DNA from: Phycisphaeraceae bacterium
Lineage (GTDB): Bacteria; Planctomycetota; Phycisphaerae; Phycisphaerales; Phycisphaeraceae
Direction: 5' to 3'
Length of the DNA stretch: 64,000 nt
NCBI GenBank assembly: GCA_028284155.1
Contig: JANQSF010000157.1
Location: 48,528-112,527, forward strand
The notes beneath the pieces are model-generated. The model saw only the letters and a program-made list of their open reading frames with translations. It was not told the origin of the DNA and ran no database searches. Made by a program: the position numbers and the translations under genes. Below, piece by piece: positions 53,416 through 62,236 of this stretch. Positions within the stretch are counted from its first letter, which is position 1, and every line of letters begins with the position of its first letter.

Positions 53416-54159
53416 ATGTTGCATGCGCGCCGCGCGTTTTCCATCATCGAGCTGCTGATCGTGGTCGGGCTGATCGTCCTCCTGCTCGCGCTGGTGCTGC
53501 CGGGGTTGGGGCGGGTGCGCGAGTCGGGGCGGATGGTCGTGTGCATGAGCAACCTCCGACAGATCGGCATGGCCACGACGCTGTTTTCCAACGACCACCG
53601 GTTCCGCCTGCCCGGCATCTGGGGCGGCGCGTGGGTCGGCGGTGAGGATTGGCAGGGCTGTTGGCTGAGCAACCCGGAGTCGGGCGGCATCTGGGAAAAC
53701 GCGCCGCAGACCGGCGTCGTTTACCCCTACGTGCCGGGCGGCGACGACGCGTACCGCTGCCCGTCGCTCGGCGAGGGCGTGCTCGGCTCTGGCGAGGGGA
53801 GCAACGGCCGATTCGACTACTCAGCCTGGCACGCGTTCGCCGGCGCCCGGCGGACATCGGTCCCGCGCAACAGCGACCTGGTGCTGTACGGCCAGGAAGT
53901 CTCGACGCCGTGGATCAGCGAAGAGAGTCCGTACCAGCACCTGAACACGAGCAACATCGAAGGCGGGTTCGGCGGCGGCGACCGCATGGGCAACTGGCAC
54001 AACGGCAGCGGCAACTACGTCGCGATCGACGGCTCCGCCCACACACTGCCCAACGCGAAAGACCTGTCGACTTTCCTGTTCTACGCGAAGACGCCGGGCA
54101 ACGACTACGTCCACCTCGGCTCGCACAGTTCCGGCTGGGGCGGTTGGCAACGGCGTTGA
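53416..54159 (+). CDS. Type IV pseudopilin-like protein with H-X9-DG motif
   Basis: A 247-residue protein whose N-terminus RRAFSIIELLIVVGLIVLLL is a prepilin signal with the cleavage site before the Phe and Glu at position 5 of the mature form. The C-terminus contains His followed by nine residues and Asp-Gly, the H-X9-DG motif of the DUF1559-like pseudopilin proteins abundant in Planctomycetota. These proteins are processed by prepilin peptidase and placed in the inner membrane; their roles are not established. A GAGG site precedes the ATG. No other pilus gene lies nearby. Confidence 0.88.
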   Translation: MLHARRAFSIIELLIVVGLIVLLLALVLPGLGRVRESGRMVVCMSNLRQIGMATTLFSNDHRFRLPGIWGGAWVGGEDWQGCWLSNPESGGIWENAPQTGVVYPYVPGGDDAYRCPSLGEGVLGSGEGSNGRFDYSAWHAFAGARRTSVPRNSDLVLYGQEVSTPWISEESPYQHLNTSNIEGGFGGGDRMGNWHNGSGNYVAIDGSAHTLPNAKDLSTFLFYAKTPGNDYVHLGSHSSGWGGWQRR

Positions 54160-54328
54160 CGAACGGGGCGGAGAAGTGTGATCAATCCGTTGAAAGAGGG
54201 ACGGAGATGGAGACGGAGATTGGAGTGAGTGGACCGTGTGTCTCGCCATGCGATCGGCACACGGTTTTCTTATGGCGGTGGCATGCAGGCGACTCGATCA
54301 CCCGGTGTTGTCGAGCGCGGGTCAGCAT

Positions 54329-57226
54329 TCAATGGGCCAACCCTGCCATCTTGATCGCCAGGTCTTTCAAGCTCTTCGGCCACGCGTCGAAGGTCACGTG
54401 CTTCGCGCCCGGAATGTTTGGCGCGGTCATGCCTTCGACCAGTTTCGCTGACGGCTGTGCATAAAGGAACTGCACGTCGCTTAGGCCATACGTGCTCGGC
54501 AGGCTCTTGGCGTGAATCTCAAGCTCGGCCGCGTAGTGCGCGGGCGACTCGCCGATGTTGGCTTCGGAGGGGACCCAGACCACGCCGGCGACGGCCATCG
54601 GCGTCATGGGGCTGACGCACCAGTTGTACGCGTAGGTCGGGATCGTGTCGGCCGGCACGTCGTCGCTTTGGCCGGCTTCCGGGAAGGCGGGCGCACGCAG
54701 CGGAGCGTTCGACAAGCCCTGGCTGCGCTTGCTGATCTGTGTGATGCTCTTGACGAAGGCTTTGACTTCCTCGATGTGATTCGCGACGGCCTTTCGGGCG
54801 ACGGGCGTGTTGGGGTATTGCAGAAACAGTTCATTCAGGCGGTCTTGAAAGATGGGGTTCGTCACATCTTTCACACCCGCAAACGACGTCCACGAAAGCG
54901 GCGAGGCGAGCTGGCGGTTTCGGCCTCCTTGGCCGGACGACATCGTGACAAACCCCTGCGGTATGCCCGGCCGATTCAGCGCTTTGGCGAACTGGTAAGC
55001 GAACATCGTCACGCCGCCGCCTTCGGTCGAGAAGTCAGCCGTCGTCCATGACGAACGGTACCGCCCGCCGCCGATCTCGAACGCGCGTTTGCGCGGCGTG
55101 CGGAACGTGCTGGCCGCGGTCTTTCTGCGGAACTCGCGGACAAGCGGCATCGCGCTCGGCGGCTTCGCATCCTTGTCGCGCTGGTTGTAGCCCCACTCGG
55201 AAGTGAGTTGCGTGCTGCCCGTCAGGTACCACACGTCGCCGACGAGGATGTTCTTCACGACCCTGCTGTGGCCGTGGCTGGACTGCACGTTCAACGTGAT
55301 CGGCTTGGTCGAAGCCTTGAGCGGTGGGAAGGAGACCGACCACTGTTGCAGGTCGTTGGCGACGGCGGTCCTGGTCACACCGCCGAGCGTCACGGTGATC
55401 TTGACGCCCTCGTTGGCGTGCCCCCAGATGGGGATCGTCTTGTCGCGCTGGATGATCGCGCCGTCGCGGAAGTATTCGACGATTTGAAGGATGGGGTAGT
55501 TGGGGTCGGTCCAGCGGGCGTATCTCGCCTTGAGCGCCGCCGCCTTCTCGAGGTCGTCTTCTTCGTAGATAAACTTGCCGTTGATCGCCGCGAACGGTGT
55601 GGCGGGGAGGCCTGCCTTGTTGTAAAGGTTCGAGTTTTCCGGCACGGCGTTGTAGGCGTATTGCACGCCGACCGGTTTGGGCACGTTCTTGGAAGTGACG
55701 ATAACCGTGTCGCCGACGATCTTGGCGTCGGCCGCGTGCCACTTCTTGTCCGCGCCGCATAGGCGAAAGTGGTTGAGTGGTTGGCCGGGCGTCGGCCGGG
55801 CCGGCTCGACGTACTTGCCCGGCTCGCGGTAGTCACGGGCTGAGCCTTTGCTGCCGACCATCAGGCCGCCGAAGAGACTGTCCTTTTCGAACGAAACGAT
55901 AACCTTGTCGCCGTCGACTTTGTATCCACTGTAGATCGGGCCGGTGTAGGCGATGTCTTGGCCGTACTGCTTGGCCAACGCCCAGCGAGCCATGCGCATG
56001 CCGGGGTGGAGTTTGTTGAAGTAGTGGATGCCGGCGGGTCGGGCGGAGTTGAGGTCGGACTGCACGACCATGCCGACGTTGTTGCGGTTGTTTATGAAGA
56101 ACTTGTGCTGCACCTGGCGGACGTCGGCGAATCCGACGTTGTCCGGGTCGGGCGCGCCGTAGCACTGCATCTGCGTGAAGTAGAACGGCATATCGGGCAT
56201 GCCCCACGCGTCGCGCCAACCGTTGACCAGCGCTTCCATGCGGGCCGCATAGACCCGCCCGTCGCCGCTGTTGCTCGTCCCCTGGCACCAGATCGCGCCG
56301 CGGATGGCGTAAGGGATCACCGGGTTGATCTTGCCGTTGAAAAACTGCGCCGGCCCGCGCCACATGCCGGCGATGCCGGGCAGCTTCGGGCGCGCCGGCA
56401 TTCGGCCGCCAGCCACGGCAATCGCGCCGGCCTCGTCCTGCCATGTTTCAAGGTCCTTGTAGTACTGCGCAAACGCGTTGCGCCCCTGCTCGGTCAGCGG
56501 GTCGGCGTTGCGGATGAGGTCGGCGTCGCCCTTGAGTTTCGGGTGCGCCTCGATCGCCTGCCGTTGCGTAAACGCTTCGACCCGTGTGTTGCTGTGTGCG
56601 CTGAGCAGGATGCCGATCGGAACGTTCAACTCCTTGTACAACTCAAAGGCGAACGACAGTGACAACGCCGAGAAGCCGCTCGCCTGGTTGGCCTTCTTCC
56701 AGCCGCCGTCCGACGTGGCCCGCTTCTGCGGGTAAAGCGCCGACACCGTGTTGATATTGATTTCACGGATGGGGATCTCTTGCTTGGCGCTCGCGATCTT
56801 CCGCGCGATGTCCGCACACATGCTCCTGCCGGCCGTCCAAACCATGTTGGATTGACCCGACGAGAACCAGACCTCGCCGACCAACACGCCCTTGAGGACG
56901 ATGGATTCACCCGAGCCGGCCGTCACCTTGAACTCGCGCTCGGTCGCCGACGCCTTGAGCGGGTTCAGCTTGACCATCCAGTCGCCGTTGGCGTCCACCA
57001 CAGCCGAGTGTCGTTGGCCGGCGAAGGCGACGCTCACCGCGCTGCCCGGCTTTCCGAATCCCCACACGGGCACGTTGACCTGTCGTTGCAGGACCATGTT
57101 GTCCGTAAACGGCGCTGCCAATTCCAGCGTCTGTTCGTCAGCCGCGCAAGCCGAGTCGGGCAAGCTTGCGGCCAAGGCCGATTGTCCGAGTGACAAGAAC
57201 AGCAGCAGGGCGGCTGCGACGTTCAT
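54329..57226 (-). CDS. Tandem sialate O-acetylesterase-like protein with a degenerate second half
   Basis: A 965-residue exported protein (signal peptide 1-20). The first half (about 35-570) is a SASA-family esterase: FTDNMVLQRQVNVPVWG, an Ig-like insert, the nucleophile Ser126 in SSGQSNM, the TSNSGDGRVYAARME patch and a HYFNKLHPGMRMA motif. The second half starts near residue 590 with FRDGAIIQRDKTIPIWGHA and repeats the fold, but the place of the nucleophile reads TGSTQL (near residue 669), so it should be inactive and may be only structural. SASA proteins remove acetyl groups from sugars in the periplasm. ATG at 57226 preferred over a GTG at 57244. Confidence 0.88.
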   Translation of the reverse strand: MNVAAALLLFLSLGQSALAASLPDSACAADEQTLELAAPFTDNMVLQRQVNVPVWGFGKPGSAVSVAFAGQRHSAVVDANGDWMVKLNPLKASATEREFKVTAGSGESIVLKGVLVGEVWFSSGQSNMVWTAGRSMCADIARKIASAKQEIPIREININTVSALYPQKRATSDGGWKKANQASGFSALSLSFAFELYKELNVPIGILLSAHSNTRVEAFTQRQAIEAHPKLKGDADLIRNADPLTEQGRNAFAQYYKDLETWQDEAGAIAVAGGRMPARPKLPGIAGMWRGPAQFFNGKINPVIPYAIRGAIWCQGTSNSGDGRVYAARMEALVNGWRDAWGMPDMPFYFTQMQCYGAPDPDNVGFADVRQVQHKFFINNRNNVGMVVQSDLNSARPAGIHYFNKLHPGMRMARWALAKQYGQDIAYTGPIYSGYKVDGDKVIVSFEKDSLFGGLMVGSKGSARDYREPGKYVEPARPTPGQPLNHFRLCGADKKWHAADAKIVGDTVIVTSKNVPKPVGVQYAYNAVPENSNLYNKAGLPATPFAAINGKFIYEEDDLEKAAALKARYARWTDPNYPILQIVEYFRDGAIIQRDKTIPIWGHANEGVKITVTLGGVTRTAVANDLQQWSVSFPPLKASTKPITLNVQSSHGHSRVVKNILVGDVWYLTGSTQLTSEWGYNQRDKDAKPPSAMPLVREFRRKTAASTFRTPRKRAFEIGGGRYRSSWTTADFSTEGGGVTMFAYQFAKALNRPGIPQGFVTMSSGQGGRNRQLASPLSWTSFAGVKDVTNPIFQDRLNELFLQYPNTPVARKAVANHIEEVKAFVKSITQISKRSQGLSNAPLRAPAFPEAGQSDDVPADTIPTYAYNWCVSPMTPMAVAGVVWVPSEANIGESPAHYAAELEIHAKSLPSTYGLSDVQFLYAQPSAKLVEGMTAPNIPGAKHVTFDAWPKSLKDLAIKMAGLAH

Positions 57227-57336
57227 GGTGGGTCGTGTTTGCACTGCGCGTTCTTCCTTGATGATGTTGCTTGTTTCAGTGGATCGACTGCGACGTCGTA
57301 TCGTATCAAGTCGTGCAAGACGATCAGCGCCGGAGG

Positions 57337-57508
57337 GGCACTCGCCGTGCGGGCCTTTCCGGGGGTCAAGCGCCAGAGTGGCTCAGAACATGCGCCTGTT
57401 CGCATCTGTGATTCGCTCGAGATGACAAGCCTCGCGCCGTACACATTAAAGACACGGGAGATTGGGGCCTTCCGCGGCCAGCCCACGCCCCCCCGGCCGC
57501 CCTGGAAG
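57337..57508 (+). repeat. Dispersed mosaic repeat, copy C (partial)
   Basis: Part of the 617-bp gap 57227-57843. It matches the start of copy A (GCACTCGCCGTGCGGGCCT at the beginning) and the GC-rich middle block of copy A (CCGCGGCCAGCCC context at 57472-57490), but lacks the second half of A that B has. Confidence 0.7.
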
Positions 57509-57638
57509 CCAGGCTTCGTCCGACAAGTAGGGTGCGCTTCAGCGCACCACGATGAACGGACGGTTTCCCCGCGTCCTTGGTGCGCTGAAGCGCACCCTAC
57601 ACGTGGGCCGGTGACATTTCGGACAAAGCCTGGCTCTT
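57505..57638. repeat. Nested REPINs: GTAGGGTGCGCT pair inside a GAAGCC pair
   Basis: Inner element: perfect 23-bp inverted arms at 57527-57549 and 57578-57600, each a GGTGCGCT/AGCGCACC palindrome with GTAG at its tip. Outer element: imperfect inverted arms at 57505-57524 (palindrome GAAGCCAGGCTTC) and 57619-57638, on either side of the inner one. Confidence 0.85.
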
Positions 57639-57700
57639 TACATGACGAGATCACATCGAGTACTTCGAGCGGTGCGAAACCGCCACTCACCTGTCGAATG

Positions 57701-57735
57701 ACAAAATACAACCGGCGTCCAGTGGACGCCGGTTG
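57701..57735 (-). terminator. Intrinsic terminator of the EF-hand pseudopilin gene
   Basis: The perfect stem CAACCGGCGTCC / GGACGCCGGTTG (57709-57735, 3-base loop) is followed on the minus strand by TATTTTGT. It lies 110 bp after the stop of the 57844-58968 gene. Confidence 0.75.
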
Positions 57736-57843
57736 CGGTGTGTTTCGACCGTGGTGAGTGTATTTGGTTGACGTGTCCTTGTTGGGTTTGGACTTTTCGT
57801 CACCGATTCAATGGTCCGCGGTCGTTGGGGTTACTTGGATGCC

Positions 57844-58968
57844 TTATCGATCGTCCTCCGGTACCAAGGTGGGCAGCGTGTCCAGCAGGATGAGGAGTGA
57901 GCTGGCGTGTTGCTTGCTCATTGACTGGCCGGCTTCCTCAGCCACCTGTTCACGCAGGTCGTTCAGTAGGTCGTCGTGTGCTTGGCCTTGGCCGCGGTCA
58001 GCCGCTTCGGCGGCGGCTTGCAGCTTCGCGACCATCGAGTCGGCGACGCTGTCGTGCCGCACGGTGCCGTCGACGAAGTCAATCATGCCGTCGTAGTGGG
58101 CCACGTCGTCAGCCGGGTCGTCGCTGAGGTCGCCGTAGCTCACGCCGGGCACCTGCGACAGGTCGTGGTCGCCTTCGCCGACGTAGAGGATTCGGCGGGC
58201 CTGCTCGACCGTGTCGTTGATCGCGGGCATCAGTTCCTTGGCCACGCCGGGCAGGTCGCCTTTGAGGTTGAAGATCTCGTGGGCGGATACCTTGCCGTCG
58301 CGGTCGTCGTCCCACACATCGAACGCGTCGCGGACGTTCTGTTCGTCCTGCAGGAACTCGCCAACTGCCTTGCGCGGGTCGCCACCGTCTTCAGGCCGTT
58401 TCATCAGGAGCTTGGCGATGTTCTGCGCCCCGGCGACGCGCAGGCGTCGGAAGGCCTCGTTGCGGTTGCGCTGGGCGTCTTCGTGCGGGCCGAGGTTTTC
58501 AACTTCGCCCGGCCGAACTGAGCTGGCGTCGCCGCTGAGCTGAAGGATTTCGGTCGCGGTCACGCCGGGCACCTTCGGCTCGGCGCGGACGATGTACTTG
58601 GGGTCTTCAAACTTGACGTGGTAGCGGTAGCCGGCGTCCTCGCCGTCCAGCCAACCGGGCTCGCCGTCGTCGGCCGGCACGTAGTCTCGGAGGCCGAGAA
58701 GCGCGATCGGCAGTTGGCCGTTCACGTCGTGGTAATTGTGAAGGGCGATGCCGATCTGCTTGAGGTTGTTCGTGCACGACATCCGCGCCGCGGCCTCACG
58801 CACCTTCTGCACGGCCGGCAGCAGCAGGCCGATCAGGATCGCGATGATCGCGATCACGACCAGCAGTTCGATCAGCGTGAAGCCGAGCGTGTTCCGCTTG
58901 CGTCGACTCGCCGCGCCGACGGGCGCCGGTTGTTGGTCCTGTTCACGTTGTGTTGTATGAGCTTGCAT
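57844..58968 (-). CDS. Pseudopilin-like protein with an inserted EF-hand
   Basis: A 374-residue protein whose residues 29-55 are a prepilin-like signal and helix (GFTLIELLVVIAIIAILIGLL), followed by a KVREAAARMSCTNNLKQIGIALHNYHD stretch as in DUF1559 proteins. Instead of the usual H-X9-DG tail, the C-terminal part is acidic and helical and contains a complete EF-hand loop DDDRDGKVSAHE at residues 220-231. GGAAGG lies upstream of the ATG at 58968. A calcium-dependent surface role is suggested but unproven. Confidence 0.85.
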   Translation of the reverse strand: MQAHTTQREQDQQPAPVGAASRRKRNTLGFTLIELLVVIAIIAILIGLLLPAVQKVREAAARMSCTNNLKQIGIALHNYHDVNGQLPIALLGLRDYVPADDGEPGWLDGEDAGYRYHVKFEDPKYIVRAEPKVPGVTATEILQLSGDASSVRPGEVENLGPHEDAQRNRNEAFRRLRVAGAQNIAKLLMKRPEDGGDPRKAVGEFLQDEQNVRDAFDVWDDDRDGKVSAHEIFNLKGDLPGVAKELMPAINDTVEQARRILYVGEGDHDLSQVPGVSYGDLSDDPADDVAHYDGMIDFVDGTVRHDSVADSMVAKLQAAAEAADRGQGQAHDDLLNDLREQVAEEAGQSMSKQHASSLLILLDTLPTLVPEDDR

Positions 58969-59187
58969 CTCGAAACCTTCCAAGTGGGGAGTGAAAACGC
59001 GATTCGCCACTCGGGGTTGCACAGCCCATGCCAAACCGCCCAACCCGCGCAGAAAGGCGTTTGAAGGGACTTTTGGGCGGGGAAGTGGGGGATATTGCCC
59101 AGACCGGGTGGGGAAAAGCGGACGCAGTTCCCATGTTCAGGGTTGTGGTTGATGGATGACGAGCGCGACAGCGTTGGGCGCGGCGTG

Positions 59188-59640
59188 TTATCCGATCAGG
59201 GATCGACGGTGCGTGCAGTGTTCGACACCGGCAACTGGCGTGAAACCGACCGCTTCGTAGAAGGCACAGGCATTGGCGTCTCGGGTGCGCAGATGAAGCC
59301 GGTCGAAGCGCCCCGTCGCGTCGCGCACGAGTCGTTGCATGACGGCCGAGCCGATCCCGCGTCGTCGCAGCGCAGAGGACACATATAGCCGACGGACTCG
59401 GCCGACGGCGTCGTCACTCATGAAGGGGTCGATGTTGAGCCCAGCCACGGCGCAGACCTGGTTGTTGATCGTGACGACATACGACCGCTCGCCCGGCTGA
59501 TCGAAACGGTTCTCGCCGGCCGACCACTCGTCGATCAGCCGAGTGACCATGCGATGCCCCTCTGACCAAGCCAACTTGGCCAAGTCGTGAAGTTCAGTCG
59601 GGTCGTTGATTGGCGTGATGGTGAATGCGTCTTGTCGCAT
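59188..59640 (-). CDS. GNAT-family N-acetyltransferase
   Basis: A 150-residue protein with the GNAT fold: strand beta-4 VRRLYVSSALRRRGIGSAVMQRLV, whose RRRGIGSA segment is the acetyl-CoA pyrophosphate loop, and the C-terminal AFYEAVGF motif. The frame is open 60 codons upstream but without similarity, so I start at 59640. Substrate unknown. Confidence 0.9.
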   Translation of the reverse strand: MRQDAFTITPINDPTELHDLAKLAWSEGHRMVTRLIDEWSAGENRFDQPGERSYVVTINNQVCAVAGLNIDPFMSDDAVGRVRRLYVSSALRRRGIGSAVMQRLVRDATGRFDRLHLRTRDANACAFYEAVGFTPVAGVEHCTHRRSLIG

Positions 59641-59755
59641 GTCGAGGGGCGAAAGGTTTAACCGGCGTTGGTGTCGCGCTTCGGTCGGATTGTATTGATC
59701 CGTTGCCTTGCGACGAAGCGTAGTCAGCTTGACTGACAGTCGAATACAAACGGTG

Positions 59756-60376
59756 TTACCGCTCGTTCGCGCCCTTGCCCGCCAGAATCTTGTCGCGGAA
59801 CTTGAGGATGCGTGCGACACGCGTCTGCGGCTTCTTGGCTGAATTCAGGTTGATCACATAGCTTCGTTGTCGGCCGGGCGTCAGGCCGGCGAACGCGGCC
59901 GCGAGTTCGGCGTCGGATTCGAACGCCTCGCATAGTTCGTCGGGCAACGCGATCTCGCCCTGTTCCTTTGGCGGCTTGATGCCCGCCTCCGCGTAGCCCA
60001 TCGCCTCTCTCAAGTAAGACGCAATCACCCGCTCCCGCTCAACGACTTGCGCGTTGTCCGTGAAGCGGATCATGTCGGCGTGCCGCGTGTTCGGCCCTTG
60101 TTTTTCGAGCACGGCGTCGGGGTCTTTCATTAACGCCGCATTGAAGAAGCTGATGCGAAAGTCGCTGCGAAGCGCCCCGATGATCGCGATGTTGCGGTCG
60201 GCGTGCATGTAACACGGGTGCCCCCACTTGACAGTCTCGACGAGCGGCGACTCAAGACAGACCCGGCGAAGTTCGGTCAGCCCCTGGCCCCATTGCCGGG
60301 TCGAACAGTCCGCCGTGGCAAACCGCTCGCAGCGCCCGCAGCCTTTCGCGAAATAGTCTTCGATGTCGGTGATCAT
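59756..60376 (-). CDS. YdeI/OmpD-associated-family protein
   Basis: A 206-residue protein that combines a DUF1801-like N-terminal part (ETVKWGHPCYMHADRNIAIIGALR) with the C-terminal Bacteriocin-protection/YdeI domain (LPDELCEAFESDAELAAAFAGLTPGRQRSYV, then AKKPQTRVARI). YdeI of Escherichia coli affects resistance to cationic peptides; whether this is shared is unknown. Starts at the ATG at 60376. Confidence 0.85.
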   Translation of the reverse strand: MITDIEDYFAKGCGRCERFATADCSTRQWGQGLTELRRVCLESPLVETVKWGHPCYMHADRNIAIIGALRSDFRISFFNAALMKDPDAVLEKQGPNTRHADMIRFTDNAQVVERERVIASYLREAMGYAEAGIKPPKEQGEIALPDELCEAFESDAELAAAFAGLTPGRQRSYVINLNSAKKPQTRVARILKFRDKILAGKGANER

Positions 60377-60457
60377 GGTGTCGTTTGATGTCCGGCAGTA
60401 GATGATGGTCAGCGATCCGATCACAACGCCGCCGTGTTCGCGACACGGGAATCGTGG

Positions 60458-62116
60458 TCACTTGCGCGCGGTCCGTTCAGTCACAAACACGCCGCCGTCA
60501 CTCCGCCGCTGCGCTTCAGGAGGCGCGGCCTTATCAACGGCAGGCCGCCAGTACGCGGTGAACGCGACCTGACCCGCGTCGTTGATCGGCGAAGCGTTGC
60601 CGCCCACCTGATCGTATCGGTATGGTTCATGGACACCGATCGATACGCTCCGCACAGGCTCGCTGCGAAGTTCATCCTGCCCCTGCCGATAAGCCATCGG
60701 CTTGCCCACGCGCGCCAATTCCATCACCCCGACGCCCGGCGTGGCGAGGTAAATGCCCGACCTTTGTTCGGCAACGGTCGCGCCCTTCGGTATCCCGCGG
60801 CCCGTGAGCGTCGCGCGGAAGACGATTTGACCGACGGCGTTCATCGCGATCTGCTCAAACCGCTCGAAACGCACATCACCGCCCGCCCCGGGAACGGGCG
60901 TGCCCGACTCGACCACGCGTGTGAGTCGATCGCCGTCGTAGTAAAAGATCGCGGACGAATTGGCCGGCTTGCCGGGCCCGTCGCCCGGCCCGACAAGCGA
61001 CGCCCAAAACGCAAGCCGGCCTTCCGAACCCGTCACAAGTCGTTGCATCGACTCGATGCGCGTCGCATCACCCCCGCCGGGCGCGCGAAAGCCGGTGCGG
61101 GCGATCAACTTGAACGGCCTGTTCTCCCGCTCAAGGTAGACGCCGAACCCCGCGAACTTGTCCGCCTGGTCGTGGTACGACACCATCATCGCGATCCGCC
61201 CGCTCGGCATGACCCCGACGTCGGTAAACCCATGCAGCCGGTGCGTCGGCAGACTGCCCCACGCCGGATCGCCGAACCGCACGACCTGCGTCAGCTTGCC
61301 GTCAGCCCATCGATACAGCGCGCTGTTCACACGGAATCGTCTATCATGAAGATAGAGATTGCCGCGGAAAACGACGTGTCCCGACTCGCCGAGCACTTGA
61401 TCGTCCGCACCGTTCAACACCGTGCCACGCCGCCGATCCGGAACGGCCAACCCTTCGTGTGCCAAAGCCTTCAATCCTTTGCCGTCATACCGGTAGACGC
61501 GGAACTGCCTGCTGTGCACGTTCTTGAACGTCGCCCTCGCTCGAAGCGACAGCACGACCTGACCCCGACCGTTCATGTGCAGGTTGTAATCCCCGTCCGA
61601 CACCGAATTGAATTCGCCCTTAAGCTCGCCGGTCGGCCGCGCGTGTTCCCTGACCAGTTCGACCAGTTGCTCGCCGTCGAACAGGTAGCCGATCAGGCCT
61701 GACTCGTGTTGTGCACTAACCGTCCGTTCCGGGTCGCGATACTTCGCAAAGAACGCGACCTGCCCCGCATCGCCCCGCACCAGTTTGCCGAAGCACCAGC
61801 GATTCCAACAGGCAAAGACAGCCTTCCCGCCCGTGCCCGGCACCGGCTGCCCCGCACGGACGACCGTGCGGAGTCTGCCGCCTTGCTCGCTAAATACAGC
61901 TTGTTGGTTTTCGCTGGTCACGCCGACAAACGCAATTCGGCCGTGCTTGTTGATGACCGGCGGGCCGAACCCGGCAAACACCTCGCCCGCTTCGCCGTCG
62001 TTTACAGCCTGTTCGATGAGATACCTGGCCTCGATGCGCACCGCGTCAGCCAAGCCCAATCGCGCGAATAACAGCGCCGTGGCTGTCAGCATGAACGCGG
62101 TCAGTCGATACGGCAT
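60458..62116 (-). CDS. Exported tandem-repeat protein (DUF7453-like)
   Basis: A 552-residue protein with a signal peptide (residues 1-23, cleavage near LADA). About seven repeats follow of the pattern G-X-P-VPGTGG, with a Gln/Asn-X2-Gly-X-Val/Ile-X-Phe strand every 60 residues or so (for example NAVGQIVFRATL, DAGQVAFTAYW), as in the tandem-repeat proteins called DUF7453. The repeats probably build a beta-propeller on the cell surface or in the periplasm. The assignment is from pattern only. Confidence 0.75.
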   Translation of the reverse strand: MPYRLTAFMLTATALLFARLGLADAVRIEARYLIEQAVNDGEAGEVFAGFGPPVINKHGRIAFVGVTSENQQAVFSEQGGRLRTVVRAGQPVPGTGGKAVFACWNRWCFGKLVRGDAGQVAFFAKYRDPERTVSAQHESGLIGYLFDGEQLVELVREHARPTGELKGEFNSVSDGDYNLHMNGRGQVVLSLRARATFKNVHSRQFRVYRYDGKGLKALAHEGLAVPDRRRGTVLNGADDQVLGESGHVVFRGNLYLHDRRFRVNSALYRWADGKLTQVVRFGDPAWGSLPTHRLHGFTDVGVMPSGRIAMMVSYHDQADKFAGFGVYLERENRPFKLIARTGFRAPGGGDATRIESMQRLVTGSEGRLAFWASLVGPGDGPGKPANSSAIFYYDGDRLTRVVESGTPVPGAGGDVRFERFEQIAMNAVGQIVFRATLTGRGIPKGATVAEQRSGIYLATPGVGVMELARVGKPMAYRQGQDELRSEPVRSVSIGVHEPYRYDQVGGNASPINDAGQVAFTAYWRPAVDKAAPPEAQRRSDGGVFVTERTARK

Positions 62117-62163
62117 GGGTCGCGCCCGCGCGAAGTAAGACTACCGAAAGCATATCGCAGCCC

Positions 62164-62233
62164 GTAGGTCCGGGCCCGCCCGGACACGGTCGGCCTTGCT
62201 CGTCGCGTCTTGTCCGGGAAGGCCAGGACCTAC
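62164..62233. repeat. GTAG-type REPIN, GTAGGTCCGGGC family, copy 4
   Basis: Arms at 62164-62186 and 62211-62233 are inverted with three mismatches; the loop matches that of copies 2 and 5. It lies 4 bp from the stop of the second GNAT gene. Confidence 0.9.
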
Positions 62234-62236
62234 GGT

